Origin: JAHZKN01 sp965250205
GTDB lineage: Bacteria; Pseudomonadota; Alphaproteobacteria; Rhizobiales; Hyphomicrobiaceae
Direction: 5' to 3'
Length of the DNA: 64,000 nucleotides
Assembly (NCBI GenBank): GCA_965250205.1
Contig: CBDFNK010000023.1
Coordinates: 648,424-712,423 of the forward strand
The position numbers and the translations under genes are program-made. Below are positions 16,508 to 26,048 of the stretch, one piece after another. Every line of letters begins with the position of its first letter. The stretch's first letter is position 1. The notes under the pieces are model-generated. The model was not told the origin of the DNA. It did no database searches and saw nothing but the letters and a program-made list of their open reading frames with translations.

Positions 16508-17094
16508 TGTGATGGTTGCGCGTCTTGGGAGCCAAATGGTGAAGCTGCGACAGATGATTGGGGCTGCTGGGTCGCGTGCATGCTGGCACCATTGTGTATG
16601 GACGGGTGTGCAGACGACTCGGAACTTGGTTTTTCTAGTTGAGGGCGAATATTGTCACCCTCGCGCGCTTTGCGTGATCGACCATCAAAGCTGGCACCAC
16701 TTTCAATAGCCAAGTTATTAGAGTGAATATCACCATCAACTTCCGCAGTTGCGTGCAATATCACCTGGCTTCCCAGAATGGCGCCTGAAACGTGACCAAA
16801 CACGTTGACGGTGTCAGCAGCAATGGATCCTGTAATACGACCCTCCCGGCCAACTTCCAATTCTTGTGAATGTAAATCGGCTTGAATATCACCATTGACG
16901 CGCAGTGAACCTTTGCAACGGATGGTGATGGTATCGCCTTCGATTGAAAGATCGTTGCCGATGACAGATTCAGCGGGCGCATGCGTTGCTGTGTGCTGGG
17001 CATGTGCAATGACAGAACGGTCACCTGATCTTTTCTGCGAAATGACAGCAGCGCTTGTTGCTGGGCTTGGTTCTTGCTTACGACTAAATACCAT
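16504..17094 (-). CDS. Bactofilin (polymer-forming cytoskeletal protein)
   Basis: The 196 residues have a central bactofilin domain (about 48-150): DLSIEGDTITIRCKGSLRVNG, then regularly spaced hydrophobic beta-helix rungs such as VFGHVSGAILGSQVILHATA and GDIHSNNLAIESGASF. Disordered Ser/Pro/Gln-rich tails flank it, as is usual. Bactofilins form nucleotide-free membrane-associated filaments involved in cell shape, stalks or wall synthesis. The reading frame ends in a TAG supplied by a repeat element, so the C-terminal tail may have been changed by repeat insertion. The gene lies just left of the uvrD gene on the same strand. Confidence 0.92.
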   Translation of the reverse strand: MVFSRKQEPSPATSAAVISQKRSGDRSVIAHAQHTATHAPAESVIGNDLSIEGDTITIRCKGSLRVNGDIQADLHSQELEVGREGRITGSIAADTVNVFGHVSGAILGSQVILHATAEVDGDIHSNNLAIESGASFDGRSRKAREGDNIRPQLEKPSSESSAHPSIHNGASMHATQQPQSSVAASPFGSQDAQPSH

Positions 17095-17264
17095 TGAAGA
17101 CCTCCCTCGTGTTTTGATCCGCGGTCACAAAGACGCTTTGAGGTGGTCGAATTATGGCTGCTGCACCACAAATTAATTGCGCTCTAAATGGGTATAACGA
17201 GGTGCCTCGCAGCGCTAAAGATCTAAGGCGTTGGTATTACAAAAACGATTTTGCGTTTTGTTGT

Positions 17265-19715
17265 TTAAGGCGCGCGCGAAACAAAACTATCAACGACACG
17301 TTTTGCTCCGCCCTGATCAAACGAGATGGTGAGTTTGTTTCCGTCGACGCCAGTGATGGTGCCAGGGCCAAACTTTTTGTGCGTGACACGGTCACCAACT
17401 TGAAAGTCAGCAGGTTCAGCGGTTGATGAGGCGACAAGCTCGCCTTCGATGATGACCGGCGGTTGGTTTGTGCGCCGGGTGTGCTGTTTTTGGGAGCCGC
17501 TGTGGTCCCCGCCAGCGTTAGAACGCTTGCGCGCGCGTTGCCAGCCCGGCGTGTCGTATGAGCCAGACGGTGTCGTATCTTGGTCGTCAAAACGACTGGC
17601 ACCAAAGGGGTTTGAGGGCCGGCTGGCGAAATTCTTATAGGCTCCGCCGAGCGGACTAGAGGCCTCTTCTACGTCAACGTGTGGGCAAGGCAGCTCATCG
17701 ACAAAGCGCGATGGTGCAGCAGATTGATAGAGGCCATGGGTGCGCCGGTTTTGCGCAAACGAGACCTTGAGTGTGTGGCGCGCGCGCGTAATGCCGACGT
17801 AGGCGAGGCGGCGCTCTTCTTCCAGGCCATCTTGGCCTTGCTCATCAAGGGCACGTTGATGGGGGAACAAACCCTCTTCCCAACCCGGTAGATAAACGCT
17901 GTCAAATTCAAGTCCCTTGGCGGCATGCAGTGTCATCAACGAAACACGATCGCCGTCGTTGGCCTGTTCTGCATCCATCACCAATGAAACGTGTTCTAGA
18001 AAGCCAGACAATGAGTCGAAATCATGCATGAAGCGGATCAACTCCTTGAGGTTGTCAAGACGGGTCTGCGCTTGCGGGCTCTTGTCAGCCTGCCACATGG
18101 CGGTGTAGCCAGATTCATCCAGGATCAGTTCGGCAGCTTCGGTGTGCTTTAGTGTGTCGACAGAATGTCGCCAGCGCTCAAATGATTGCATCAGATTTGT
18201 TAAAGAGCGCCGGGCTTTGCCTGAAAGCTCCTCAGTTTCAACAATCACGCGGGCGGCTTCGGTGAGCGTGTAGCCTTTGTCGCGAGCCAGATCGCGCACG
18301 CGTTGCACGGATGTTGCACCGATGCCGCGCTTGGGTTGGTTGACGATGCGCTCAAATTTGAGATCGTTTGATGGATTGGTGGTGACGTCAAGGTAGGCGA
18401 TTGCATCTTTGATTTCCGCTCGTTCATAAAAACGTGGGCCGCCGATAACGCGATAGGGCAGGCCAAGCGTGACGAAGCGATCTTCAAACGCACGCATTTG
18501 GGCCGAGGCGCGGACCAAAATAGCCATTTGGTTGTACGACAGACCCTTGGCCTGTTTGGCTTCGATATCATCGGCAATCATGCGGGCTTCTTCTTGGTCA
18601 TCCCATACCGCAAGCAATGATATTTTCTCGCCAGGATTGTCTTCCGTAAAAAGCGTTTTGCCCAAGCGGCCGGTGTTATTGTCTATGAGGCCAGAAGCGG
18701 CGGCAAGAATGTGCGCGGTTGAGCGATAATTCCGTTCAAGACGGATCACTTGAGCGCCGGGGAAGTCTGTTTCAAAGCGCAGGATGTTGTCGACCTCAGC
18801 GCCGCGCCAGCCATAGATGGACTGATCGTCATCACCGACACAGCAGATGTTGGCGGTACCCTGGGCTAGCAATCGTAGCCACAAATATTGCGCGACGTTT
18901 GTGTCTTGGTACTCATCGACTAACAGGTAGCGAAAGCGTTTTTGATAGTTCTCTAGAATGTCTGGGTGTTTCAAGAATAGGTTGAGGCATTCAAGAAGAA
19001 GATCTCCAAAGTCGCAGGCGTTGAGTTCTTTTAAGCGCGCTTGATAATCAGCGTAGAGGTTTGCGCCTTTGCCCGCTGCAAAGCTGAACGCTTCTCCTGG
19101 CGGCACTTTATCTGGTGTTAAACCACGGTTCTTCCAGCTGTCGATCAATCCCGCGAGTTGGCGTGCGGGCCAGCGGTTCTTGTCGAGACCAGCAGCTTCA
19201 ATAACTTGTTTCAAGAGGCGAATGGAATCATCGGTATCGAGGATTGTGAAACCTGATTTTAATCCGACTAGTTCAGCATGGCGGCGTAAGATTTTTACGC
19301 CGATGGAGTGGAACGTGCCAAGCCACGGCATAGCGGCCACGGTGCCGCCAATCAATCCCCCAATACGCTCCTTCATTTCGCGTGCTGCTTTATTGGTGAA
19401 TGTTACCGCGAGGATTTGCGATCCATGAGCTTTATTGCATGCCAGGATGTGCGCGATACGCGTGGTCAGGACGCGCGTTTTTCCGGTGCCTGCTCCAGCC
19501 AGAACCAACACAGGACCATCCATCGCTTCAACGCCCGCGCGTTGCCCAGGATTAAGGCCATCGAGATAGGGCGCGGTGGTGCGCGTTAAGGCGCGCTCGG
19601 AATTAGACAGCGGGCGGAGTTCAGGCGCATCAGCTTCCGGCAGGTCGAACGGAGCTGTGTCAATGTCCGAATCGGATTGGCCTAAGTCTGCAGAATGTTT
19701 AGGTAACTTGCTCAT
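17265..19715 (-). CDS. uvrD: UvrD/PcrA-type DNA helicase
   Basis: Superfamily 1A 3'-5' helicase of nucleotide-excision and mismatch repair. Visible: Q motif GLNPGQRAGVEAM, Walker A GAGTGKTRVL (73-82), motif Ia TFTNKAAREMKER, Walker B DEYQDTN, motif III GDDDQSIYGWRGA, motif IV RLERNYRS, motif V MTLHAAKGLEFD and motif VI VGITRAR. The C-terminal element VGDRVTHKKFGPGTITGVDG is the Tudor-like RNA-polymerase-interaction module of PcrA/UvrD. 816 residues, normal. A GCTTGTG-type tandem repeat lies upstream of the start at 19742-19770. Confidence 0.94.
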   Translation of the reverse strand: MSKLPKHSADLGQSDSDIDTAPFDLPEADAPELRPLSNSERALTRTTAPYLDGLNPGQRAGVEAMDGPVLVLAGAGTGKTRVLTTRIAHILACNKAHGSQILAVTFTNKAAREMKERIGGLIGGTVAAMPWLGTFHSIGVKILRRHAELVGLKSGFTILDTDDSIRLLKQVIEAAGLDKNRWPARQLAGLIDSWKNRGLTPDKVPPGEAFSFAAGKGANLYADYQARLKELNACDFGDLLLECLNLFLKHPDILENYQKRFRYLLVDEYQDTNVAQYLWLRLLAQGTANICCVGDDDQSIYGWRGAEVDNILRFETDFPGAQVIRLERNYRSTAHILAAASGLIDNNTGRLGKTLFTEDNPGEKISLLAVWDDQEEARMIADDIEAKQAKGLSYNQMAILVRASAQMRAFEDRFVTLGLPYRVIGGPRFYERAEIKDAIAYLDVTTNPSNDLKFERIVNQPKRGIGATSVQRVRDLARDKGYTLTEAARVIVETEELSGKARRSLTNLMQSFERWRHSVDTLKHTEAAELILDESGYTAMWQADKSPQAQTRLDNLKELIRFMHDFDSLSGFLEHVSLVMDAEQANDGDRVSLMTLHAAKGLEFDSVYLPGWEEGLFPHQRALDEQGQDGLEEERRLAYVGITRARHTLKVSFAQNRRTHGLYQSAAPSRFVDELPCPHVDVEEASSPLGGAYKNFASRPSNPFGASRFDDQDTTPSGSYDTPGWQRARKRSNAGGDHSGSQKQHTRRTNQPPVIIEGELVASSTAEPADFQVGDRVTHKKFGPGTITGVDGNKLTISFDQGGAKRVVDSFVSRAP

Positions 19716-19741
19716 TGCCTTCAGTATATCACGGGTGCCCG

Positions 19742-19770
19742 GGGCTGCTTGTGCTGCTTGTGCCGCTTGC
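19742..19770. repeat. Short imperfect tandem repeat upstream of uvrD
   Basis: Three to four units of about 9 bp (GCTGCTTGT, GCTGCTTGT, GCCGCTTGC) lie in the space between uvrD and the CLC gene. Small and of unknown significance; it lies in the presumed uvrD leader. Confidence 0.5.
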
Positions 19771-19835
19771 CCACAACCCGGTTATAGGGCCTGGCGCCGC
19801 AGGGGCTAGGCGCGGTGGTTAGCTGCGTTTGCACC

Positions 19836-21515
19836 TTATCGGTGCTCTTCGATATGTGCTTCAACCAAGGCCTGATTATAGGTATGCAGCGCTGTCATCC
19901 GTTGGGCCTGGCCGATGATGCGCAGCCCATCATCAGGATCGACAACGGGTAAAAAGTGTGCGCCGACGCGGGCAAAGGTTCTGAGTGCATGTTCCAGGTT
20001 GTCGCTTGGTTTGAGAGCGGGGTCTTGAGGTGAGGCCAACTCCTTGGGTTCGTCATCGTCGCTGTGAAGTGTCATAAAATCTGCAACTTGCGTGCGCCGA
20101 AGGATGGCGCGGTGGGGCCCTTCGTGGAGAAGCAACCCGCGTTTTTTAAGTTGCCAATGGAAGAAGCCATGACCGAGAAAGCCGTGGGCGAGTCCGGTTG
20201 CAATTGAGATGGTGATCAGTAACGCGATGGCCATATTGAAACCGCCGGTTAGCTCAAACACAATCATCGTTGTTGATATTGGTGCGCCCAGCACGGCTGC
20301 TGCAACCCCGCCCATGCCGAGAATGGCATAGAGGCTGGCTGAGGACGATGCGTCCGGCACTTGGGCCGTTGCAATCAGTCCGAAAGCGGCTCCTGTCATG
20401 GCGCCTAAATAGAGTGAAGGCGAGAAGATACCGGTCGCAAAGCGGCTGGCCAGCGTGATGGACGTGGTCGCAGTTTTGGCAACAATCAACATCAACAGGA
20501 GAGGCAGTGTATAGTGCTGGGACAGCGCTTGATCCGTTGCCTCATAGCCAACACCGATGACCTGGGGAAAGAATACGGCGATGAGACCGACGGAAAATCC
20601 GCCAAGGCCCGACCGCAGCCACAATGGCATGTTGACCTTCCAAAGGAGGCTTTCTGTTGCACGTATGGAAAGCTGAAATATGATCGCAACCAACGCGCAC
20701 ACAACGCCTAAGATCATGAATGCGGGGAACTCCCAAAACGAAACAATGGGAAGATTTGGAATGATAAAGGCGACGTCATTGCCAAAGTGCAATCGGGTGA
20801 TGATGCCCGCGGCGACACTAGCAATGACAATCGGCACAAAAGCGCGCAAGGCGTAGTGTTGTAGGATAACCTCGTGCGCAAACAGGACGCCAGCTATGGG
20901 TGCATTGAATGAGGCAGAGATGGCGGCTGCAACACCAGCTGCCAATAGTGTGCGCCGTGCGCTGCGCGACAGGCTAAATTTGTCATCAAGCCAGGCGGTC
21001 AGTGTTGCGCCCATATGCACCACTGGGCCCTCGCGCCCGGCGCTGGCGCCAAACCCGAGTGCAAATGCAGAAAGCAACGCGCTTAGTACCCCTGTCTTGA
21101 GGTCAATGCGACAATCGTTGAGTGCCTTAGCCTCAATCACGTCGGCAACGGAATGGGCGCGCTTACCGGGCATGTAGGTATCCAAAACCCAACCCACGAT
21201 GACGCCAGCAAGAGTGGGTGCCAGGACAATCAGCCACCACGGAGTGAGATGTGCGGCAGCCACGATCCTTTCTTCTGTCGTGAATAACCAGACGCTTTGG
21301 AATAAGCCGATCAGCAACCTAAAGCCAATTGCGGCATAGGCGATGGCAGGTCCAAGCACGATCGCCAGCAGCCAAAGTGTGAATTGTTTGTCAACTGCAA
21401 ACGAATGGAGATTGGCTAATAGTTGATTTTTGAGCGCTGTCAGTGATGGGACGGCATGGCGCCGATGCCAGAATTTCAGTCTCTTAGTGAGCTTGGAAGT
21501 TGTCTTGGCGGTCAC
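19836..21515 (-). CDS. CLC-family chloride channel/antiporter with CBS domain
   Basis: The membrane core of about 450 residues carries the gating-glutamate motif GREGPVVHMG, the internal-proton glutamate region FNAPIAGVLFAHE and the GIFSPSLYLGA filter motif, so H+/Cl- exchange is likely. The first filter motif (usually GSGIP) reads KRAHSVADV. A cytoplasmic CBS-type tail (VADFMTLHSDDDEP to IIGQAQRMTALHTYNQ) follows. CLC proteins move Cl- or related anions; the CBS part usually senses nucleotides. 559 residues. Next gene (uvrD) is 120 nt downstream. Confidence 0.9.
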   Translation of the reverse strand: MTAKTTSKLTKRLKFWHRRHAVPSLTALKNQLLANLHSFAVDKQFTLWLLAIVLGPAIAYAAIGFRLLIGLFQSVWLFTTEERIVAAAHLTPWWLIVLAPTLAGVIVGWVLDTYMPGKRAHSVADVIEAKALNDCRIDLKTGVLSALLSAFALGFGASAGREGPVVHMGATLTAWLDDKFSLSRSARRTLLAAGVAAAISASFNAPIAGVLFAHEVILQHYALRAFVPIVIASVAAGIITRLHFGNDVAFIIPNLPIVSFWEFPAFMILGVVCALVAIIFQLSIRATESLLWKVNMPLWLRSGLGGFSVGLIAVFFPQVIGVGYEATDQALSQHYTLPLLLMLIVAKTATTSITLASRFATGIFSPSLYLGAMTGAAFGLIATAQVPDASSSASLYAILGMGGVAAAVLGAPISTTMIVFELTGGFNMAIALLITISIATGLAHGFLGHGFFHWQLKKRGLLLHEGPHRAILRRTQVADFMTLHSDDDEPKELASPQDPALKPSDNLEHALRTFARVGAHFLPVVDPDDGLRIIGQAQRMTALHTYNQALVEAHIEEHR

Positions 21516-21856
21516 GGAGACATCCTTTGAAGCTTCTATATGCGTCTTTTCCTGTCATGCCGTGAGCGGTGCCTGTGAACCTGGAGCTGTCAACAGGTGT
21601 CTAACCTCTGTTGCGGTAGCAATAAACTCAGGGAACGTCTAAGGTAAATGTGGTCTTGGCGCCATAAATTCGTGCAGCACAGGGTGTAAAGTGGCTATGG
21701 GTGCTTCAAGGATTGCTGCATCGCCGCCCCACTCATTGCAGATGAGACCAAACGGGTGACAACGCCGGTGTGTGAGCGCTGAAATAAATTCGACTGCGGA
21801 TGGGCCTGCCATCATATCTATCGGCCCATGGGGTTTGGAAATCTGGAGACGACCTA
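21516..21856. other. Divergent promoter region between the CLC and AsmA genes
   Basis: No gene seen. The stretch must hold promoters for both divergent genes; no clear operator or hairpin was recognised. The AsmA ribosome site (GGAG at about 21845) lies at its right end. Confidence 0.4.
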
Positions 21857-24800
21857 GTGAATAACTTTCTGCTTTGGATCGGCGGTTTAGTTACGCTCTG
21901 TCTTGGGCTGCTTTTTGCTGGCCCGCACTTTATTGATTGGAACGGCTATCGTGGCGTCATTGAAGAAGAGGCATCGCGTTATTTCGGGCGCCGGGTTCGG
22001 GTTGGCGGCGAGGTCAACTTGCGCGTTTTGCCGGTGCCCTACGTCAGTTTTGATAAACTATCGATCGCAGATACCAGCGCGACATCTGGCGCACCGTTAA
22101 TCCGTGCCGAAAACTTCAAGATGTGGTTGTCGGTACCGCCGCTGTTGCAAGGTGTGATGGAAGCGCACCATGTTGAGCTGCGCCGTCCCGTCATTGAATT
22201 GACCACCAATGAGACGGGTGGCGGGAATTGGCAAAATCTGCGCCTTAAGACGGGTTCCATGTCATATTTGCCGGGTGGATTTGCGTTGGAGGCATTGGAT
22301 GTCATTGAGGGCCAGATTGTGCTGCGCAATGGCTCTGGCGCTGAGTTGACCCGCTTTGAAAATGTCAATGGCACGCTGTCGGCACTGGCTATTGAAGGGC
22401 CTTATAAGTTCAACGGCGGCTTTAAATGGCGGCAACAGCAGCGCACATTGCGGCTTGCAACCGCACGACCCAATAGCGCCGGTGATGTCCGTTTAAAAGC
22501 ATCCATCACATCACCAGACAAGCAACAGAGGATTGTGCTCGACGGGGTGCTGAGTTCTCGTGATGGGCGGACAGCCTTTGCAGGTGATGCCAATGCGACA
22601 TTGGCGGGAATTCGTTCTGCTGGCGGCAGCGCAACACAAAACGTGGCTTCAAAAGCGTCCATGCCTGGGGCCAAGAAATCAACTTTTGATCTGAAGTCAA
22701 AAGTTGTGGCGGATACCAAGGCCTTAAAATTGGAAGACATCAATCTGGCATTGCAAACTGACGGCCCGCCACAATTAATGACCGGCCGTGCGAACCTTGA
22801 ATGGGCCAAAGATATTGGCCTTGATGTCGACCTCAGTTCACGGTGGATTGATTTTGACCGCTTCACGATCAGTGCAGGCGATTTGGCACCGCTTGATAAT
22901 GCCCGACAGTTGTTGATCGCTCTTGGTCGCGCGTTGCCCGAACACGCCGATACCAATGTGCGGATTGCCTGTGATCAAGCAACGCTGGGTGGGCAAGCGC
23001 TAGGCAGCATTCAACTTGTGGCTCTGCGTAAATCTGGGCCACTTACGCTAAAAGAATTTGAAGCCAGCGTGCCCGGCGGCGGAAAAATCGCGATTTCGGG
23101 TGAGCTTTCAGTGTCGCGTAATGCGCCAGGCTTTCAAGGTCAGCTGTCGGCAGAAGGACAGAGTCTTCTTAAATTTCTGCGCTGGGGTCTTGGCAACAAT
23201 GCGCTTGCTTCGGGTTTAACGGATGGGCCGTTTTCACTCGAAAGCGCACTGAACCTTGGTGAAGACAGTTTTGCACTGACAAATGCCACGGCCAATTTTG
23301 GCGGCACGCCGCTCAAGGGCGCGCTCAATATGAAGCTTGGTGGCAAACGAGCCATTGCTCTAAAACTTGAAGGCGATACTATTCTTTGGAACCGACTGTC
23401 GCCAGAACCACTGAATGTTGGCATTGCGCGCAAATTGATGACTGCCAATGCATCTCAGGACAAGGGTGATGCAGCAACGGGGGCGAGGCAATCACACGAG
23501 TCTACACCGTCACCAGAGCAGGCCTCTTTTGCAGGCCTTGCCGCGCGCTCTGACCTGAGCATTTACTTGATCGCTGCAAAGTTGATTGACGGGGATGATG
23601 TTTATCGCGACTTTGAGGGCAAGCTTGTCGTCAGGTCAGGAATATTGTCCGTGCCAACGCTGAAGTTTATGCGAGATAGCGGTCTTGAAGTCGACGTTGG
23701 TGCTGCATCTGGTGTCGTTGACACAACGCCAATTCCAGGCAAGCGCAGCACGATCAAAGGCCTTATCGCCGCCAAATCCCATATCGCGATTGCTGACCTG
23801 TTGCAGTTTCTCGAAGCGAGCGATCTGGATCCAACCCTGCGTAAGCGCTTGGCAGCTTTGGCGCCGTTGCGTGTTGCCAGTGTGATTAAATTGGGTAGCG
23901 ATAAGCACCCGGCAACTGATATGCGCTTCGATGGTCAGGCGCGCGGTGGTCGGTTGCTGGCCATCGCTCGTTTTTCCAAAGGCCTTCCTTTGTGGCGCAC
24001 TGCGCCTGTCAATCTGACAGCGACAATTGATAATGAGTCTGCAGCGCGCTTGTTCTCTCTGATTTCTGATAGCCGCACATTTACACGAAGCCGCTTGAGT
24101 GCTGATCGCTCTGGCCGGCTGTTTGTCAAAGCAGTCGGCACACCATCGACCGGGCTCCTGACCCGAGCAATTGTTGAATCCGACGGCCTTGATCTCAACT
24201 ACTATGGTGACGTTGTTTTGGCGGAAGGCAGTCCATTTGCATTTAATGGTCACGTTGATTTTGATGCCAACAGTGTCCGCGAGGCGATGGCGCTGCTTGG
24301 ATTTGAGTTGGGAGACGGGGCCCGTGCGCTGCCAATCAAAGGCCGATTTAATCTTGCCCGCAAAGATGCCACGCTGCGTTTGAGGGCGAGTGATGTTGCG
24401 GTCAATCATAGTCGGGTCAGTGGTTTGATAACTCTGACAGAGCAAACCAACGCGCCATCAAAATTGGTTGCCCATTTGGATGTCGATCATGCCACGTTGC
24501 CCGGCGTGATGCGCACTGTGCTGGCACCAAAGAAAATCAAAGCGAGTGAGGCCCCGAGCCCTTCCCCAACCGTGCCCGGATCTAAGACGCGTAAGGGTTT
24601 AGTGCAAAAAGCCGCCATAACGCCTGGCGCGCAAGATGGCGCGGTCATGCCGCCTGAAACACCCGCACAGCCCATCTGGCCGAAAGAGCATTTTGATCTG
24701 TCGCCGCTGACCAATATGGAAGGCTATGTCACAGCTACGTTTGATACGTTTGCGTTTGCAGCAGACGGTGCATTAGCACTGAAAGATGCGCGTTTGGAAG

Positions 24801-25882
24801 CGTCTGTTGCACCGGGCCGTCTGTCCGTGACCAAGCTTACCGGAGACGCTCTTGGGGGCATGACCAATATTGCGTTTGATATTAAGAAGGCACCTGCGGG
24901 TGTTGATCTTACGGGCTCGATGAAAATGCAAATCGGCAAGGCACCGAATTCAAAGACCAAAGCAAAAGACAACCAAGATGGAGACGAGGGGGATCAAGTC
25001 GCGCCAAAGTATGCTGCTGTATTTGATCTCACCTATCAGGGCCGTGCATTTGCACCACAAGGGTTGGCTGCCGATTTGGATGGCGAAGGGACGTTGGTTT
25101 TGGCCGATGCTTCGCTGACAGGTCTCACTGCGAAAGAGGTACGCCAGTCGGCGCGCGAGACGATGAGCGCGCAAGGTCCGATCAACACCGAGGTGTTTGT
25201 TGCCGGATTGCGCGAAAAGCTCAAGCAAGGCGAGATCAAGTTGGGTTCGTTGAACATTCCCGTCACGCTCAAAGATGGTGCTATCACTATGTCGCCGATT
25301 GAGGTTGACGGGCCCGATGGCAAAACAATATTTTCATCTAGTCTAGAAGTGTCCCAGATGAAGTTTGACAGTGAATGGAAAATTGCGGCGCGCGAACCGG
25401 ATGCCAAAGAGGGTACGCCCAAGGAAAAGGCACTGCTGCCGCCTATCACCGTGATCTATGTTGGCGATTTAAGTGCATTTACAACAGTGGAGCCGCGCAT
25501 TTCATCTGGTGCTTTGGAGCGCGAGATTGCAGTTCGTAAGATGGAACGTGATGTTACGGAGTTGGAGCGCTTAAGAAAGCTCGATGAAGCGCGTGCCAAA
25601 GAGGAAGAAGAACGTCGCATAGAACTTGAACGTTCGTTGGCCGAGCAGCGCCGTCTGCAGGCGGAGCGCGAACGCCGTTTGCTTCTGGAACAGCAGCAAA
25701 ATTCACAAGTCGGTGTTGATGAAGTCGTGCCATCTGATGGTGGTGTTGAACCAACCCTGGTCGATCCCAATGCCGTGCCAGAGGACGTACCTGAGGCCAA
25801 GCCGCGCCGTCGTGTCAAGAAGCGCCGCCGTCCGCCACCTAAAAAAGACATTTGGAATCCATTCCAGATTACGCCGTACTAG
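21857..25882 (+). CDS. AsmA-family protein
   Basis: A 1341-residue protein starting with a single membrane anchor (VNNFLLWIGGLVTLCLGLLF) followed by the AsmA N-terminal signature DWNGYRGVIEEEASRYFGRRV and long beta-rich repeats through the periplasm. AsmA/TamB-like proteins are thought to form hydrophobic grooves that carry phospholipids to the outer membrane. Near the end is the AsmA C-terminal domain (GEGTLVLADASLTGL), then a charged coiled coil (MERDVTELERLRKLDEARA...) and a very basic tail (RRRVKKRRRPPPKK). I prefer the GTG at 21857, preceded by GGAG, over the ATG at 21800. It is followed at once by repeat copy 3. Confidence 0.87.
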   Translation: MNNFLLWIGGLVTLCLGLLFAGPHFIDWNGYRGVIEEEASRYFGRRVRVGGEVNLRVLPVPYVSFDKLSIADTSATSGAPLIRAENFKMWLSVPPLLQGVMEAHHVELRRPVIELTTNETGGGNWQNLRLKTGSMSYLPGGFALEALDVIEGQIVLRNGSGAELTRFENVNGTLSALAIEGPYKFNGGFKWRQQQRTLRLATARPNSAGDVRLKASITSPDKQQRIVLDGVLSSRDGRTAFAGDANATLAGIRSAGGSATQNVASKASMPGAKKSTFDLKSKVVADTKALKLEDINLALQTDGPPQLMTGRANLEWAKDIGLDVDLSSRWIDFDRFTISAGDLAPLDNARQLLIALGRALPEHADTNVRIACDQATLGGQALGSIQLVALRKSGPLTLKEFEASVPGGGKIAISGELSVSRNAPGFQGQLSAEGQSLLKFLRWGLGNNALASGLTDGPFSLESALNLGEDSFALTNATANFGGTPLKGALNMKLGGKRAIALKLEGDTILWNRLSPEPLNVGIARKLMTANASQDKGDAATGARQSHESTPSPEQASFAGLAARSDLSIYLIAAKLIDGDDVYRDFEGKLVVRSGILSVPTLKFMRDSGLEVDVGAASGVVDTTPIPGKRSTIKGLIAAKSHIAIADLLQFLEASDLDPTLRKRLAALAPLRVASVIKLGSDKHPATDMRFDGQARGGRLLAIARFSKGLPLWRTAPVNLTATIDNESAARLFSLISDSRTFTRSRLSADRSGRLFVKAVGTPSTGLLTRAIVESDGLDLNYYGDVVLAEGSPFAFNGHVDFDANSVREAMALLGFELGDGARALPIKGRFNLARKDATLRLRASDVAVNHSRVSGLITLTEQTNAPSKLVAHLDVDHATLPGVMRTVLAPKKIKASEAPSPSPTVPGSKTRKGLVQKAAITPGAQDGAVMPPETPAQPIWPKEHFDLSPLTNMEGYVTATFDTFAFAADGALALKDARLEASVAPGRLSVTKLTGDALGGMTNIAFDIKKAPAGVDLTGSMKMQIGKAPNSKTKAKDNQDGDEGDQVAPKYAAVFDLTYQGRAFAPQGLAADLDGEGTLVLADASLTGLTAKEVRQSARETMSAQGPINTEVFVAGLREKLKQGEIKLGSLNIPVTLKDGAITMSPIEVDGPDGKTIFSSSLEVSQMKFDSEWKIAAREPDAKEGTPKEKALLPPITVIYVGDLSAFTTVEPRISSGALEREIAVRKMERDVTELERLRKLDEARAKEEEERRIELERSLAEQRRLQAERERRLLLEQQQNSQVGVDEVVPSDGGVEPTLVDPNAVPEDVPEAKPRRRVKKRRRPPPKKDIWNPFQITPY

Positions 25883-25900
25883 GCCAGATCACACCGTACT
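25863..25900 (+). repeat. Imperfect tandem duplication of the asmA gene end
   Basis: CCAGATTACGCCGTACTAG is followed, after one G, by CCAGATCACACCGTACTAG. The first unit is the last codons and stop of the AsmA gene; the second unit ends exactly where repeat copy 3 starts (CTAG shared). It looks like a duplication made when the repeat arrived or moved. Confidence 0.75.
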
Positions 25901-26032
25901 AGAGCGTCGAGCTTCTTCTACTACACAGTGAAGCTATTTGCGCGACGCTCTATTCCATGGCTCTATCGCCATGACTGGTGGTGGTCAACTTATCTGCTCA
26001 AAGTCGATGCCGATTTCTCGCAGGTTGATCTA
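25899..26032 (+). repeat. Interspersed three-hairpin repeat, copy 3
   Basis: It begins CTAGAGCGTCGAGC, with closing arm CGACGCTCT, central hairpin ATGGC-TCTATC-GCCAT, then GGTCAAC...GTTGATC. It lies between the convergent AsmA and hydrolase genes, in the same orientation as the other copies, with the 3' end reading GATCTATG rather than GATCTAG. Confidence 0.85.
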
Positions 26033-26048
26033 TGGCGATTGGCTTAAC

